Source: DATFVJ01 sp035517695 (GTDB taxonomy: Bacteria; Actinomycetota; Actinomycetes; Streptosporangiales; Streptosporangiaceae). Taken from it: a stretch of 64,000 nt of DNA. The stretch covers positions 1 to 64,000 of the forward strand of contig DATIYI010000365.1 of assembly GCA_035517695.1 (NCBI GenBank). Reading direction: 5' to 3'. Below are positions 44,855 to 54,477 of the stretch, one piece after another. The notes under the pieces were generated by a model, which saw only the letters and a program-made list of their open reading frames with translations, ran no database searches and was not told the origin of the DNA. How positions within the stretch are numbered: the stretch's first letter is position 1; every line of letters starts with the position of its first letter. The position numbers and the translations under genes were made by a program.

Positions 44855-45829
44855 ATGATGGACGAGGATGCGGCGGTCGGTGAACCGGAGTGGGCGGCCG
44901 AGTACCCGGTCGGCAGGACTCAGGCAGCTGAGCTCATCGGCGCCCAGTTTCCCTCGCTGCGCGGAGCGCAGGTGGAGCCGCTCGCCTCGGGCTGGGACAA
45001 CACCATTTTTCTCGTCGCTGGGCACTGGGTGTTCCGGTTCCCGCGGCGCGCGGTCGCCGTGCCGGGGCTGCGGCGAGAGATCGCCGTATTGCCGCGGCTG
45101 GCGCCGTGGCTGCCGCTGCCCGTGCCCGTGCCCGAGTTCGCGGGGGCGCCATCGGCCGGTTACCCCTGGCCGTTCTGGGGAGCGCGGCTGCTTCCGGGTC
45201 ACGAACTCGCGGAGTCGCACTTGCCCGATGCCGCGCGTAAGCCCGCGGCGGCCGGTGTGGGCAGGTTCCTTCGGGCGCTGCACGATCCGGGCGTGGCCGC
45301 CGCGGTCGGTCCAAGCCTGCAGGTCGATCCGCTCCGCCGCGGCGACGCCTGCCTGCGCGCGGGTTTGGCCCGCGAGCGGCTTGACGCGCTTGCGCGGCGC
45401 GGGATCTGGGCGCACCGCGGCCCAGCTGACCGGCTGCTCACCGAGGCCGAACAGCTGACCGGATCGGGGTTCGGCAGCGGCGAACCACCAGCTGTATCTC
45501 CGGTCGTGGTGCACGGCGACCTGCACGTGCGGCACCTGCTCGTGGGTGACGACGGCCAAGCGGCCGGCGTGATCGACTTCGGCGACCTTTGCCTAGCCGA
45601 TCCAGCCGTTGATCTTTCTCTTGCCTTCGGCGGGTTCGCCGGTCCGGCCCGGGCGGCCTTGCTCGCGGTCTATGGTCAGGTGAGTCCGCAGCAGGAGATC
45701 CGGGCGCGGGTGCTCGCGATCTTCCTGTGCGCCGCGCTCGCGGACTACGCGGCCGCGCAGGGGCGTGCCCAGCTGCTGCGCGAGACCCTCGCCGGGATCG
45801 GCCGCGCCACAGCCCTCGGGCCTAGCTGA
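44855..45829 (+). CDS. aminoglycoside phosphotransferase-family kinase
   Basis: A 324-residue APH/choline-kinase-like protein. The catalytic loop VVHGDLHVRHLLVGDDG has the Asp and the metal-binding residue, and GVIDFGDLCLADPAVDL is the DFG-like site. An N-terminal lobe with a nucleotide-binding loop (LASGWDNTIFLVAGHWVFRF) is present. Substrates of this group range from aminoglycosides to homoserine and sugars; nothing decides between them. The frame opens at ATG 44855 (a second ATG follows). It stands alone. Confidence 0.8.
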   Translation: MMDEDAAVGEPEWAAEYPVGRTQAAELIGAQFPSLRGAQVEPLASGWDNTIFLVAGHWVFRFPRRAVAVPGLRREIAVLPRLAPWLPLPVPVPEFAGAPSAGYPWPFWGARLLPGHELAESHLPDAARKPAAAGVGRFLRALHDPGVAAAVGPSLQVDPLRRGDACLRAGLARERLDALARRGIWAHRGPADRLLTEAEQLTGSGFGSGEPPAVSPVVVHGDLHVRHLLVGDDGQAAGVIDFGDLCLADPAVDLSLAFGGFAGPARAALLAVYGQVSPQQEIRARVLAIFLCAALADYAAAQGRAQLLRETLAGIGRATALGPS

Positions 45830-46060
45830 GCGTGGCCCATCGCGGCCCGGCTCGCGCCTCGAGCAGTTCGGCGATCTGCTCTCGGCCGTGGTAGCGCGCG
45901 GCGTCGGCTGCGGTACTGCGAAAGCATGGTTCGGCGAAGCCAAGATCGGGCCAGACCCGCGTAGCAGCACAGCCGCGAGCGGATCGCCGTGTTGGTGGGC
46001 GTCGCGCAGCAGTCCCACCTGCCAGCTCAACACCTCGCCGAGCGCGACGGGCTAGCCGTC
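45826..46060 (-). pseudogene. possible ankyrin-repeat protein remnant
   Basis: One frame reads GEVLSWQVGLLRDAHQHGDP and LAAVLLRGSG; after a shift another reads TAADAARYHGREQIAELLEARAGP, recalling the end of an ankyrin-repeat protein. The 5' part is missing. The match is by eye and weak. The remaining bases up to 46230 show no supported gene. Confidence 0.3.
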
Positions 46061-46230
46061 AAGAACGGGCACGAGCGCGCCGCGTCTCATCCGGTCATCA
46101 CCCGGCACTCCGGCACGCTAACCGAGCGGGCCGGTGCCCGTAGCTCCGCAGCCACCACCGCGTTAGCACCAGGCGCGGTAGGGTGGCCCTGCTTAGGCCT
46201 AGGTTTCATGCGGGCTGAGGGGGTTGCTCG

Positions 46231-47523
46231 ATGAGCACGGGATGGCCGCCTGGCTCTGATGATCGATGGGCGGAAGGGGCTCCAGTCGCTGGTCAGGGCG
46301 TGTACGAGTCACCTGATCCGTGGAGCGGGCAGGAAGGCATGGGGGAGCCCGCGCCGCCCGGCGCAGGTCCACATGATCAGCCAACGGGCGACGGCTCGCC
46401 GTGGCAGCCAGGCCCCTATGGAGGGCGGCCCCTGGCGGGGGAACAGGCACAGTGGCAGCAAGGGCCTTGCGCCCCGCCGTGGGGTGGCCCCGGGTGGTAT
46501 GGTCCCCGGTCGCCGCAAGACGGGAGCGGGCAGTGGCAGGCCGGGCCGCATGGCCAGCCACCGCAAGGACAGGGCGGCCCCGGCCGGCATGGCCAGCCGC
46601 CGCCGCAAGGCGAGAACGGGCCGTGGCTGGGCGGGCCGTATGGTCCGCCGCCGCAGGGCGAGAACGGGCCGTGGCTGGGCGGGCCGTATGGTCCGCCGCC
46701 GCGGGGCGCCATGCAGGGCATGCCCGGCACACCGGGGATGTACGGTTCCTGGTCACCACCCGGCGCCGGACCGTACGGCGGGCCGCAGCGCGATCAGTAC
46801 TACGTCCCGCCGCCGGTCGCGCCCTATAGCAGCGGCAAATTACCGGGTGGCGGCAGAAAGAAAGCCTGGCGCTTACTTGCCGCGGGTGCTGTCACGGCAG
46901 TGGTCGCAGCGGCCGCCGCGGCATACGTGCTCACCCTCAATCACGGTCAAACATCACGCAACACCCCCGCGGGAAGCGCACGGAACAGTTCCCCGCCAGG
47001 CCCCGCCGCCGCCGCGAGCCCACCCGTCGTCGGCGCTGAAGGAAATGTCGCAGCGCCTGCGCAAATTGGATCCCTGCGTTTCAATCCCGTGCTCACGCAG
47101 CGGTTCATTACCAGCAAGCTAAAGCGGCAGATTTCGGACGACTTCGGAGCCTTTCCGAATGACGTCGTCGGCGGCTTCTACACGAGTGATCCGGCCGCCG
47201 CGAACACCAGCAAGCATTATCAGCTGTGGTTCGACGTCGCGTATCTGTCTGGCACCGGCCACTCCGACGTCGCGCTGCGAGCGTTCCTGGCCAACCGCAG
47301 TCTGCAGTCACCTGCCCAGATCCCGGTGGGCCCCATGGGTGGGAAGGCGGCATGCGCATGGCTCCAGGTGAAGTCGGGCAGGCTTGCGCATTGCATGTGG
47401 GTCGACAACAACACCTACGCCGACTTCTACGCATGGGGCAGCAGTCGCGCCGCCCTGGCCGAGACGATGCTCGCTGCGAGGCCGCACATCGAGATCCGCG
47501 GCGGAGGCCCGCTGGTTGCCTGA
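46231..47523 (+). CDS. Pro/Gly/Gln-rich membrane-anchored protein
   Basis: A 430-residue protein: about 200 residues rich in Pro, Gly, Gln and Trp, then a basic stop (GGGRKKAWR), one helix (LLAAGAVTAVVAAAAAAYVL), a Ser/Pro linker, and a C-terminal domain of about 170 residues (QRFITSKLKRQISDDFGAFP, and HCMWVDNNTYADFYAWGSSR). The order fits a type II membrane protein with a low-complexity cytoplasmic part and an extracytoplasmic domain, common in actinomycetes. A 16-residue unit, ENGPWLGGPYGPPPQG, is repeated twice at 46610-46700. Function is unknown. Confidence 0.7.
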   Translation: MSTGWPPGSDDRWAEGAPVAGQGVYESPDPWSGQEGMGEPAPPGAGPHDQPTGDGSPWQPGPYGGRPLAGEQAQWQQGPCAPPWGGPGWYGPRSPQDGSGQWQAGPHGQPPQGQGGPGRHGQPPPQGENGPWLGGPYGPPPQGENGPWLGGPYGPPPRGAMQGMPGTPGMYGSWSPPGAGPYGGPQRDQYYVPPPVAPYSSGKLPGGGRKKAWRLLAAGAVTAVVAAAAAAYVLTLNHGQTSRNTPAGSARNSSPPGPAAAASPPVVGAEGNVAAPAQIGSLRFNPVLTQRFITSKLKRQISDDFGAFPNDVVGGFYTSDPAAANTSKHYQLWFDVAYLSGTGHSDVALRAFLANRSLQSPAQIPVGPMGGKAACAWLQVKSGRLAHCMWVDNNTYADFYAWGSSRAALAETMLAARPHIEIRGGGPLVA

Positions 47524-47658
47524 CCCGACGCAGACCGCCGGTCGCCTGACACGCAGACCGCCGGTCGCTTGGCACGGCGGAAACCAGGAGGGCGCTTGAC
47601 ACCGCAGCAGCCAGCCGGGCTCCCATCGCAACGCGCGGGAGGTGGCAGGATCGGGTGA

Positions 47659-50600
47659 ATGACCACGATCCTGCTGCTCTCCACGGCCGACACCGAACTG
47701 CTCGCCGCCCAGCGCTCCGGTGCTGCGTTCCGCACCGCCAACCCGGCGCGGATCGAGGCAAGCGACCTCGCCGCACTGACCGCCGGCGCTGATCTCGTGG
47801 TCGTGCGCCTGCTCGGCGGGCGGAAGGCGTGGCCGGAAGGGGTCAAAGCCCTGCGCCGGACGGGGCTGCCGCTGGTCGCGCTCGGCGGCGAGGCCGCACC
47901 GGACGCGGAGCTGATGGCGCTGTCCACGGTGCCAGCCGGTATCACCGCGCAGGCACTGGCCTACCTACGCGAGGGCGGCCAGGAAAACCTTCGCGAGCTT
48001 TCCGCGTTCCTGTCCGACACCGTGCTGCTGACCGGGCAGGGCTTCGCGCCGCCCAGCCCGATGGCCCAGTACGGGGTGCACCGTAACCGGCCGCCCGCGC
48101 CCGAATCGCCGCAGACGGGCCGCCGCGAAGCGAGCCGCGCCGCCGTCGGCCAGGATGGCCAGCGGCCCCTGGTGGCGGTCGTCTACTACCGCGCGCACGA
48201 ACTGTCAGGCAACACAGCGTTCGTGGATACGCTGTGCGCCGCGCTCGAGCAGGGCGGCGCCACCGCCCTGCCGGTGTTCTGCGGCTCGCTCCGCAACCCG
48301 CCTGACGGCCTGATCGACCTGCTCGGTCAGGCCGACGCTGTGATCACCACCGTGCTCGCGGCTGGCGGCGCGAGCAGCGGCACCACCGCCACCGGCGGTA
48401 GCGGCGCCGATGACGACGGGTCGTGGGAGGCGGGGGCGCTCGCCACTCTGGGCGTACCGATCATCCAGGGTCTCTGCCTGACCTGCAGCCGCGCCGACTG
48501 GGCGCAGTCGGACGCCGCGCTCACCCCCATGGACGCGGCCATGCAGGTGGCGATCCCCGAATTCGACGGCCGCCTGATCACGGTGCCGTTCTCGTTCAAG
48601 GAGGAAGGCCCGGACGGCGTCCCGGTGTACCGCGCGGATCCGGAGCGGGCGGCACGCCTGGCTGACGTCGCTATCCGGCACGCGCGGCTGCGCCGCACCC
48701 CGAATTCCGTGAAACGCATAGCGATCATGCTGTCGTCCTACCCGACTAAACATGCGCGGGTGGGAAACGCGGTAGGGCTGGACACCCCGGCGTCGGCCGT
48801 TCGGCTTCTCGACGCGTTGCGGCGGTCAGGCTACGATCTCGGGCCGGGCTTCCCGCCCGAAGGCGACGCCCTCATCCACGCGCTGATAGCGGCGGGCGGG
48901 CAGGACACGGAGTGGCTGACCGAGGAGCAGTTGCGCGCCGCACCGATCAGGGTCCCGCGCGCGGTTTACGGCCGGTGGCTGAGCCAGGTCCCTAACGGCT
49001 TGCGCGAGCGGATCGTTGCCCATTGGGGTGATCCGCCCGGTGAGCTGTACGTGGACGGCAGTGGCGCTGCCATCGTGCTCGCGGCGCTGCGGTTCGGCAA
49101 CGTGGTGCTGATGATCCAGCCGCCGCGCGGGTTCGGCGAGAACCCGGTAGCGATCTACCACGACCCTGACCTGCCGCCGTCGCATCATTACCTGGCGGCG
49201 TATAGGTGGCTGCAGGAGGTGTTCCGCGCCGACGCCGTCGTGCACCTGGGCAAGCACGGCACGCTCGAGTGGCTGCCCGGCAAGGGGCTTGGGCTGTCGG
49301 CGGAGTGCGGGCCCGATCAGGTGCTGCGCGAGGTGCCGCTGGTCTACCCGTTCATCGTCAATGACCCAGGTGAGGGGACGCAGGCCAAGCGCCGCGCGCA
49401 CGCCACCATCGTTGATCACCTGGTGCCGCCGATGGCGCGTGCGGATACCTACGGTGACCTGGCGAAGCTTGAGCAGTTGCTGGACGAGTACGCGACCGTG
49501 CAGGCGCTCGACCCGGCGAAACTGCCCGGGGTGCGAGCGCAGATCTGGACCCTGGTGCGGGCCGCGCAGCTCCACCACGACCTGCAGGTCGCGCAGCAGC
49601 CAGGCGAGGCGGAGTTCGGCGACTTCGTGCTGCACATCGACGGCTACCTGTGCGAGGTCAAGGACGCCGCGATCCGCGACGGGCTGCACGTGCTCGGCGA
49701 GGCACCCTCGGGTCCGGCGTTGGTGAACCTGGTCGGCGTGATCCTTCGCTCGGCGCAGGTGTGGGGCGGGCGGTCGGGGGCGCTGCCGGGGCTCCGTGCC
49801 GCGCTCGGGGTAGATGAGGCGTCGGCGTCGCGGGTCGAGCGCGACAGCGCGGAGGAGACCGTGCGCCTGCTGCTCGAGGGTATGGCCGAAACCGGCTGGG
49901 ATCCGGCGCGCGCAGCGGAGGTCTGCGCCGCCGTCCTCGGATACGGGGCTCCGGCGTCCCTCGCGACACCAGCCACCCCAACCACAGGGGACACGCCGCC
50001 TCGTGCCCCTGACCGTGATCGTGGTACCTCACCCGCTAATAGCACGGGTGAGGTACCACGATCATGGAATCGGCGGGAGGATGTGGTCCGCGTGCTCGAG
50101 TTCGCCGCGGCCGAGGTGGTGCCGCGGCTCGCGGCGACTCGAGGCGAGATCGACGCGGTGCTCCGTGCGCTCGATGGCGGCTACATCCCCGCAGGGCCGT
50201 CAGGGTCACCGACCCGTGGCCTGGTTAACGTGCTGCCCACCGGCCGCAACTTCTACTCGGTGGACCCGAAAGCGATCCCGTCTCGTGCCGCATGGGATAC
50301 CGGCTGCGCGCTCGCGGAGTCGCTGCTCGCCCGGCAGCTGGCCGACGAGGGTGACTATCCGCGCTGCGTGGGCCTCACGGTCTGGGGCACCTCGGCGATG
50401 CGTACGCAGGGCGACGACATCGCCGAGGTACTCGCCTTGATCGGGTGCAGGCCGACGTGGGACGACGCGTCGCGGCGCGTGACCGGCTTCGAGGTCATGC
50501 CCGTTGCCGAACTCGGCCGCCCGCGCGTCGACGTTACCCTCCGCATTTCCGGCTTCTTCCGTGACGCCCTGCCGCACGTCGTCGCCCTGATGGACGATGC

Positions 50601-51426
50601 GATCGCGGCGGTCGCGGAACTCGACGAGCCACCAGAAGACAACTTCGTCCGCGCCCACGCCCTGGCGGACCTGGCTGGGCACGGCGACTGGCGCCGGGCG
50701 ACCACGCGGATCTTCGGCTCCAAGCCCGGCGCCTACGGCGCGGGCCTGCTGCCGCTCATCGACGCGCGGAACTGGCGGGACGACGCCGACCTGGCCGAGG
50801 TGTACGCCGTCTGGGGCGGCTACGCCTACGGGCGCGGGCTTGATGGCCGCGTCGCGCGGCCGGACATGGAGACCGCATTCCGCCGGATCGCGGTCGCCGC
50901 CAAGAACCAGGACAACCGTGAGCACGACATCGTCGATTCCGACGACTACTTCCAGTACCACGGCGGGATGGTCGCCATGGTGCGTTCACTGACCGGGCGC
51001 AATCCCGCCGCCTACGTGGGTGACTCCGTGGCGCCCGATGCGGTGAAGACCCGGACCCTTGCCGAGGAAACCCACCGGGTGTTCCGTGCCCGGGTGGTGA
51101 ACCCGCGTTGGATCGCGGCGATGCGGCGGCACGGATACAAGGGCGCGTTCGAACTGGCCGCCACCGTGGACTACCTGTTCGGCTATGACGCGACCGCCGG
51201 CGTGGTCGCGGACTGGATGTACGAGCAGCTCGCCGCGTCCTACGTTTTCGACGAACAGACGCGGCAGTTCATGCGGGAATCGAATCCGTGGGCGCTGCGC
51301 GGGATCGCCGAGCGGTTGCTCGAAGCCGCGCAGCGCGGGATGTGGGCCGAGCCAGATCCCAAGACCCTCGACGGGCTGCGCCAGGTGTATCTCGACTTGG
51401 AGGGCGACCTCGAGGAGGGCACCTAG
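47659..51426 (+). CDS. cobN: cobaltochelatase subunit CobN
   Basis: A 1255-residue large subunit of the aerobic ATP-dependent cobalt chelatase, which inserts cobalt into hydrogenobyrinic acid diamide with CobS and CobT or a ChlI/ChlD-like pair. Family segments include HLGKHGTLEWLPGKGLGLSA, YPFIVNDPGEGTQAKRRAHA, GGYIPAGPSGSPTRGLVNVL and PTGRNFYSVDPKAIPSR. The length is normal. Between about residues 770 and 810 an extra linker (TPATPTTGDTPPRAPDRDRG and on) carries a perfect inverted repeat. ATG 47659 has GGGAGG upstream. No other cobalamin genes are beside it; cobD and a cobQ remnant are 15 kb away. Confidence 0.92.
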   Translation: MTTILLLSTADTELLAAQRSGAAFRTANPARIEASDLAALTAGADLVVVRLLGGRKAWPEGVKALRRTGLPLVALGGEAAPDAELMALSTVPAGITAQALAYLREGGQENLRELSAFLSDTVLLTGQGFAPPSPMAQYGVHRNRPPAPESPQTGRREASRAAVGQDGQRPLVAVVYYRAHELSGNTAFVDTLCAALEQGGATALPVFCGSLRNPPDGLIDLLGQADAVITTVLAAGGASSGTTATGGSGADDDGSWEAGALATLGVPIIQGLCLTCSRADWAQSDAALTPMDAAMQVAIPEFDGRLITVPFSFKEEGPDGVPVYRADPERAARLADVAIRHARLRRTPNSVKRIAIMLSSYPTKHARVGNAVGLDTPASAVRLLDALRRSGYDLGPGFPPEGDALIHALIAAGGQDTEWLTEEQLRAAPIRVPRAVYGRWLSQVPNGLRERIVAHWGDPPGELYVDGSGAAIVLAALRFGNVVLMIQPPRGFGENPVAIYHDPDLPPSHHYLAAYRWLQEVFRADAVVHLGKHGTLEWLPGKGLGLSAECGPDQVLREVPLVYPFIVNDPGEGTQAKRRAHATIVDHLVPPMARADTYGDLAKLEQLLDEYATVQALDPAKLPGVRAQIWTLVRAAQLHHDLQVAQQPGEAEFGDFVLHIDGYLCEVKDAAIRDGLHVLGEAPSGPALVNLVGVILRSAQVWGGRSGALPGLRAALGVDEASASRVERDSAEETVRLLLEGMAETGWDPARAAEVCAAVLGYGAPASLATPATPTTGDTPPRAPDRDRGTSPANSTGEVPRSWNRREDVVRVLEFAAAEVVPRLAATRGEIDAVLRALDGGYIPAGPSGSPTRGLVNVLPTGRNFYSVDPKAIPSRAAWDTGCALAESLLARQLADEGDYPRCVGLTVWGTSAMRTQGDDIAEVLALIGCRPTWDDASRRVTGFEVMPVAELGRPRVDVTLRISGFFRDALPHVVALMDDAIAAVAELDEPPEDNFVRAHALADLAGHGDWRRATTRIFGSKPGAYGAGLLPLIDARNWRDDADLAEVYAVWGGYAYGRGLDGRVARPDMETAFRRIAVAAKNQDNREHDIVDSDDYFQYHGGMVAMVRSLTGRNPAAYVGDSVAPDAVKTRTLAEETHRVFRARVVNPRWIAAMRRHGYKGAFELAATVDYLFGYDATAGVVADWMYEQLAASYVFDEQTRQFMRESNPWALRGIAERLLEAAQRGMWAEPDPKTLDGLRQVYLDLEGDLEEGT
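50016..50064. repeat. 20-bp perfect inverted repeat inside cobN
   Basis: Arms 50016-50035 and 50045-50064 are exact reverse complements (TGATCGTGGTACCTCACCCG and its complement) around a 9-base loop. The repeat sits in a linker that other CobN proteins I know of do not seem to have, and reads in frame through both arms. It looks like a small palindromic element inserted in frame, or a strong mRNA hairpin. I did not see the arm elsewhere in this window. Confidence 0.75.
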
Positions 51427-51504
51427 TAATCGCCGTGACTCTTCCGGAGTATCGATTCTGGTGGGTGCCGCGGCAGGATTTCCACCGTCATGGACGTGGT
51501 TCCC

Positions 51505-53529
51505 TCAGCCGCGGAGCAGGGCGGCGACCGCGCTGCGCAGCGGGCCGAGCCTTTCACCGGCGTCGGCCCGGGCGGCAACGAGGTCGCCGCGTGTGACCGG
51601 CGAGACAACCTCGAAGTAGGCCTTGATCTTGGGCTCGGTGCCGCTGGGGCGCACGACCACCCGCGCGTCTCGCAATCGGTAGCTGAGCAGGTCGGCGGGC
51701 GGCAGTTCGCCGACCCCGTCTGCCAGGTCGAGGACGCGGGTCACTGGTGCGCCGCCGAGTGTGGCGGGCGGAGCGGCGCGCAGCCGGGCCATGACGTTGG
51801 CCGCGGCCTGGGTCTGCAGGGTGAGCTGCGCGGTCAGGTGCACGCCGTGCGCCTTCTCTATCGCGTCGTACCTGTCGAGCAGGGACGCTCCCGCTGACCT
51901 GGCGGCCGCGGCGAGGTCAAGCACGGCAAGCGCGGCACCGATGCCGTCCTTGTCACGGACCACGTCGCCGATGACGTAGCCAAGTGCCTCCTCGTAGCCG
52001 AATACGAAACGGCTGCCGGGCTGGCGCTCGCCGCCACGAACGATCCACTTGAAGCCAGTGAGCGTCTCGGCGTACCTCGCGCCCGCCGCGGCCGCGATCC
52101 GCGACAGGAGCGTCGAGGAGACGACCGTGGTGACGACGATCCTGGCATCGGGGTCAGGCGCGCCCGCCGTCTGTTCGAGTACGAAGTCACCGAGCAGCGC
52201 GCCCAACTGGTCGCCGGTCAGCACCCGCCAGCCGCCGTCCGCCGCTGGATCGGGGACGGCGACCGCGAGCCTGTCCCCGTCGGGGTCGTTCGCGAGCACG
52301 AGGTCCGCGCCGATCCTGCGCGCGTCGGCCAGCGCCAGGTCGAGCGCGCCAGGCTGCTCTGGGTTCGGAAACGCGACGGTCGGGAAATCCGGGTCGGGCT
52401 GCGCCTGCGCGGCGACCACATGCGGGGCAGGAAACCCCGCCCGCTCGATGGCCTGGACCGCCAGGTCCAGGGCGACCCCGTGCAGCGGGGTGTAGACGAC
52501 CCGCGGCGGTGTCCTGCCTGCCCCGGCGGCGCTCGCGCTGGCTGTGTCCGCGCTCGCTGTGTCCGCGCTGCATGTGTCCGCGCTGCATCTGTCTGCGCTG
52601 GCTGCGTCTGCGCTGGCTGCGTCTGCGCCGGCTGTATCCGGGCCTGCGGGGCCGGCGCCGCTGGTGTCCGGGCCCGCCGGGCCCGTCATTGCCCGGGACG
52701 CCGCGGTGATGGCGTCGAGGTAGGCGGCAGCGATGTCATCCCCGTAGTGGACGATCAGCCGGTCACCTAGCGGCGCGACGGGAACCTCGCGGAGCGCGCC
52801 GAGGCCGCGAATGCGCGCCTCGATCTCCGCGTCAGCTGGCGGCACGATCTGCGCCCCGTCGCTGAGGTACAGCTTGTAGCCGTTGTCCGCGGGCGGGTTG
52901 TGGCTCGCGGTGATCATGATCCCGGCCGCCGCGCGCAGGTGACGGACAGCAAAGGCCAGCAGCGGCGTGGGGCGGCGCGGCGGCAGCATGTGTGCCCGGA
53001 TGCCGGCCCCAGCGAGCACCGCGGCCACTTCGTCAGCGAACTCGGCTGAACGTTGCCTGGCGTCGGAGCCGATGACGACGCCGGCCTCGGCGGCGTCATC
53101 AGGCTGGCGTTCTCGCAGCCAGCGGCTGACGGCAGCGGTTGCGGCTCGCACGACGGCGCGGTTCATCCGGTTCGGGCCGGCGGCGACGACGCCGCGAAGT
53201 CCTGCGGTGCCGAACTGTAGCCTGCCCGCGAAGCGGTCAGCTAGCTCAGCCGCGGCCGCGGCGCTTCCATCGTCGACAAGCGCGAGCAGTTCGGCCGCAT
53301 CCGCCGGATCAGGGTCATCGGCGGCCCATGCCTCGACGGTGGCGCGAAGATCAGCCGGAATAAGGGCAGCTGGCGCGGTACCTTCCGGTGCCGTGCCTGC
53401 ACGGGCTATACCTTCCTGTGCGGTGCTTTCCCTGGCCATGCCTTCGCCTGTGGTGCAGTTGGGCACCGCATCAGCGGGTACGGCATCAGCGGGTACGGCA
53501 CCGTCGGGCGCGGGGTCGGCGGGAATCAC
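51505..53529 (-). CDS. phosphosugar mutase (PgmB/ManB family)
   Basis: A 674-residue alpha-D-phosphohexomutase. The phospho-Ser loop is ITASHNPPADNGYK, the metal loop ANDPDGDRLAVAV, the sugar loop FGYEEALGYVIGD and the phosphate-binding end VRPSGTEPKIKAY. In the deoxynucleoside locus it likely converts (deoxy)ribose-1-phosphate to the 5-phosphate. The GTG at 53529 overlaps a neighbour's stop, but the first 55 residues are repetitive (AVPADAVPADAVP), so the true start may be internal, before IPADLRATVEAW. A repetitive insert (SADTASADRCSADTCSADTA) of about 45 residues splits the second domain. Confidence 0.88.
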   Translation of the reverse strand: MIPADPAPDGAVPADAVPADAVPNCTTGEGMARESTAQEGIARAGTAPEGTAPAALIPADLRATVEAWAADDPDPADAAELLALVDDGSAAAAAELADRFAGRLQFGTAGLRGVVAAGPNRMNRAVVRAATAAVSRWLRERQPDDAAEAGVVIGSDARQRSAEFADEVAAVLAGAGIRAHMLPPRRPTPLLAFAVRHLRAAAGIMITASHNPPADNGYKLYLSDGAQIVPPADAEIEARIRGLGALREVPVAPLGDRLIVHYGDDIAAAYLDAITAASRAMTGPAGPDTSGAGPAGPDTAGADAASADAASADRCSADTCSADTASADTASASAAGAGRTPPRVVYTPLHGVALDLAVQAIERAGFPAPHVVAAQAQPDPDFPTVAFPNPEQPGALDLALADARRIGADLVLANDPDGDRLAVAVPDPAADGGWRVLTGDQLGALLGDFVLEQTAGAPDPDARIVVTTVVSSTLLSRIAAAAGARYAETLTGFKWIVRGGERQPGSRFVFGYEEALGYVIGDVVRDKDGIGAALAVLDLAAAARSAGASLLDRYDAIEKAHGVHLTAQLTLQTQAAANVMARLRAAPPATLGGAPVTRVLDLADGVGELPPADLLSYRLRDARVVVRPSGTEPKIKAYFEVVSPVTRGDLVAARADAGERLGPLRSAVAALLRG

Positions 53530-53955
53530 GTCAGCGACTCGTCATTGCTTGATGTAGGGCTTACCGTCGGCCCTGGCTGGCCGGACCCGCCCGACCAGAT
53601 CGCTTCGAGGTCGGGCGCAATGCCGCTGGCGAACGGCGGCCTGTCGTAAACGTCCAGGATGAGTGTGTCGGCGACGGGAAAGTCCGCGACCAGGCCCTCC
53701 TCTTGCCTGTCCTCGGGGATATAGCCCATCCCGGCGCGCAACCGATCCCTGGGTGCGCCGTGGCTGACGTCGTGGCCGTCGCGTCTCACCGACCCGGCCG
53801 CCGCCCGCAAGCCCATCAGCGCCTCGCAGAGTTCGGTCTGCCCGTTCCCCTGCACGCCGGCGATACCGAGAATCTCCCCGGCCCGTACCTGCAACGACAG
53901 GTCATTCACGGCGACCTGCCCGCGACTTTGTGATCCCCTTCAGCTCGAGCTTCAC
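53526..53955 (-). pseudogene. nucleoside/sugar ABC importer ATPase, remnant
   Basis: GTG 53955 after GGGAGG gives VKLELKGITK, the start of an MglA/RbsA-type double ATPase. The frame then jumps to the start of the second ATPase half (QVAVNDLSLQVRAGEILGIA, GVQGNGQTELCEALMGLR) and stops soon after MGYIPEDRQEEGLV. About 250 residues, with the first P-loop, are deleted, a frameshift lies at the junction, and the C-terminal part is missing. The stop overlaps the mutase GTG. With the BMP remnant it was a nucleoside importer. Confidence 0.78.
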
Positions 53956-54037
53956 CGGCGCCTCCCTCCCCTGGCATCCGGGCGTGAGCCCGGCCGGGCA
54001 ATCCCGGCCGGGCCATGTGACCTCGGCTCACCCGGGA

Positions 54038-54310
54038 CTAGACGGGGCTCTTCGTGGGGGTCTGGCTCCCGTTAATGATGCCCTGCTTCACCTGGTTGAG
54101 CCCGGACTGCAGTGAGGCAGGGACCTTGCTGGCGAAATCGTGGTACGGGGCAGGCGCGACGCCGCCGTTCGCAAGCGTTCCGATTTAGTTGCCGCCCTTG
54201 AACGTGCCGCCGTCCTGACCGCGTTCTTCACCGCTGTCTGGATTCCCTTCCGCACGCTGGTGATGAAGCACTTGCAGTACTGCGCCGCGCTCGTCCCGGG
54301 ATGCCCGCAG
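54038..54310 (-). pseudogene. BMP-family nucleoside-binding lipoprotein, remnant
   Basis: The end of a BMP/Med substrate-binding protein: ITSVRKGIQTAVKNAV, then after a shift GTFKGGN, a TAA stop, IGTLANGGVAPAPYHDFASK and VPASLQSGLNQVKQGIINGS, ending at TAG 54038. The N-terminal 250 residues with the lipobox are absent. It would have bound nucleosides outside the cell for the importer whose ATPase remnant follows. No permease genes are left. Confidence 0.75.
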
Positions 54311-54477
54311 GTTAGACCGGGTGCCACCGTCCGGGGAAGCAGGACAAGGCAGTACGAACTACGCCGTTGCCAACTCGAAACGCGGCCATACCCTGCTGGT
54401 ATACGGCGTGTCACCGTGCAGCGACCTCGGTGCCACCGCCGCCTGGCCGGCTACGCTCGGCGGGCGGAGGCGCGAGC

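Noticed and set aside
46606..46700. Regular repeats that could suggest a CRISPR array
   Set aside because: They are in-frame coding repeats of a Gly/Pro-rich protein, without spacers of constant length, and no cas genes are present.
47524..47658. Cobalamin riboswitch before cobN or cobD
   Set aside because: The leaders are short and I see no B12-box-like conserved core in either.
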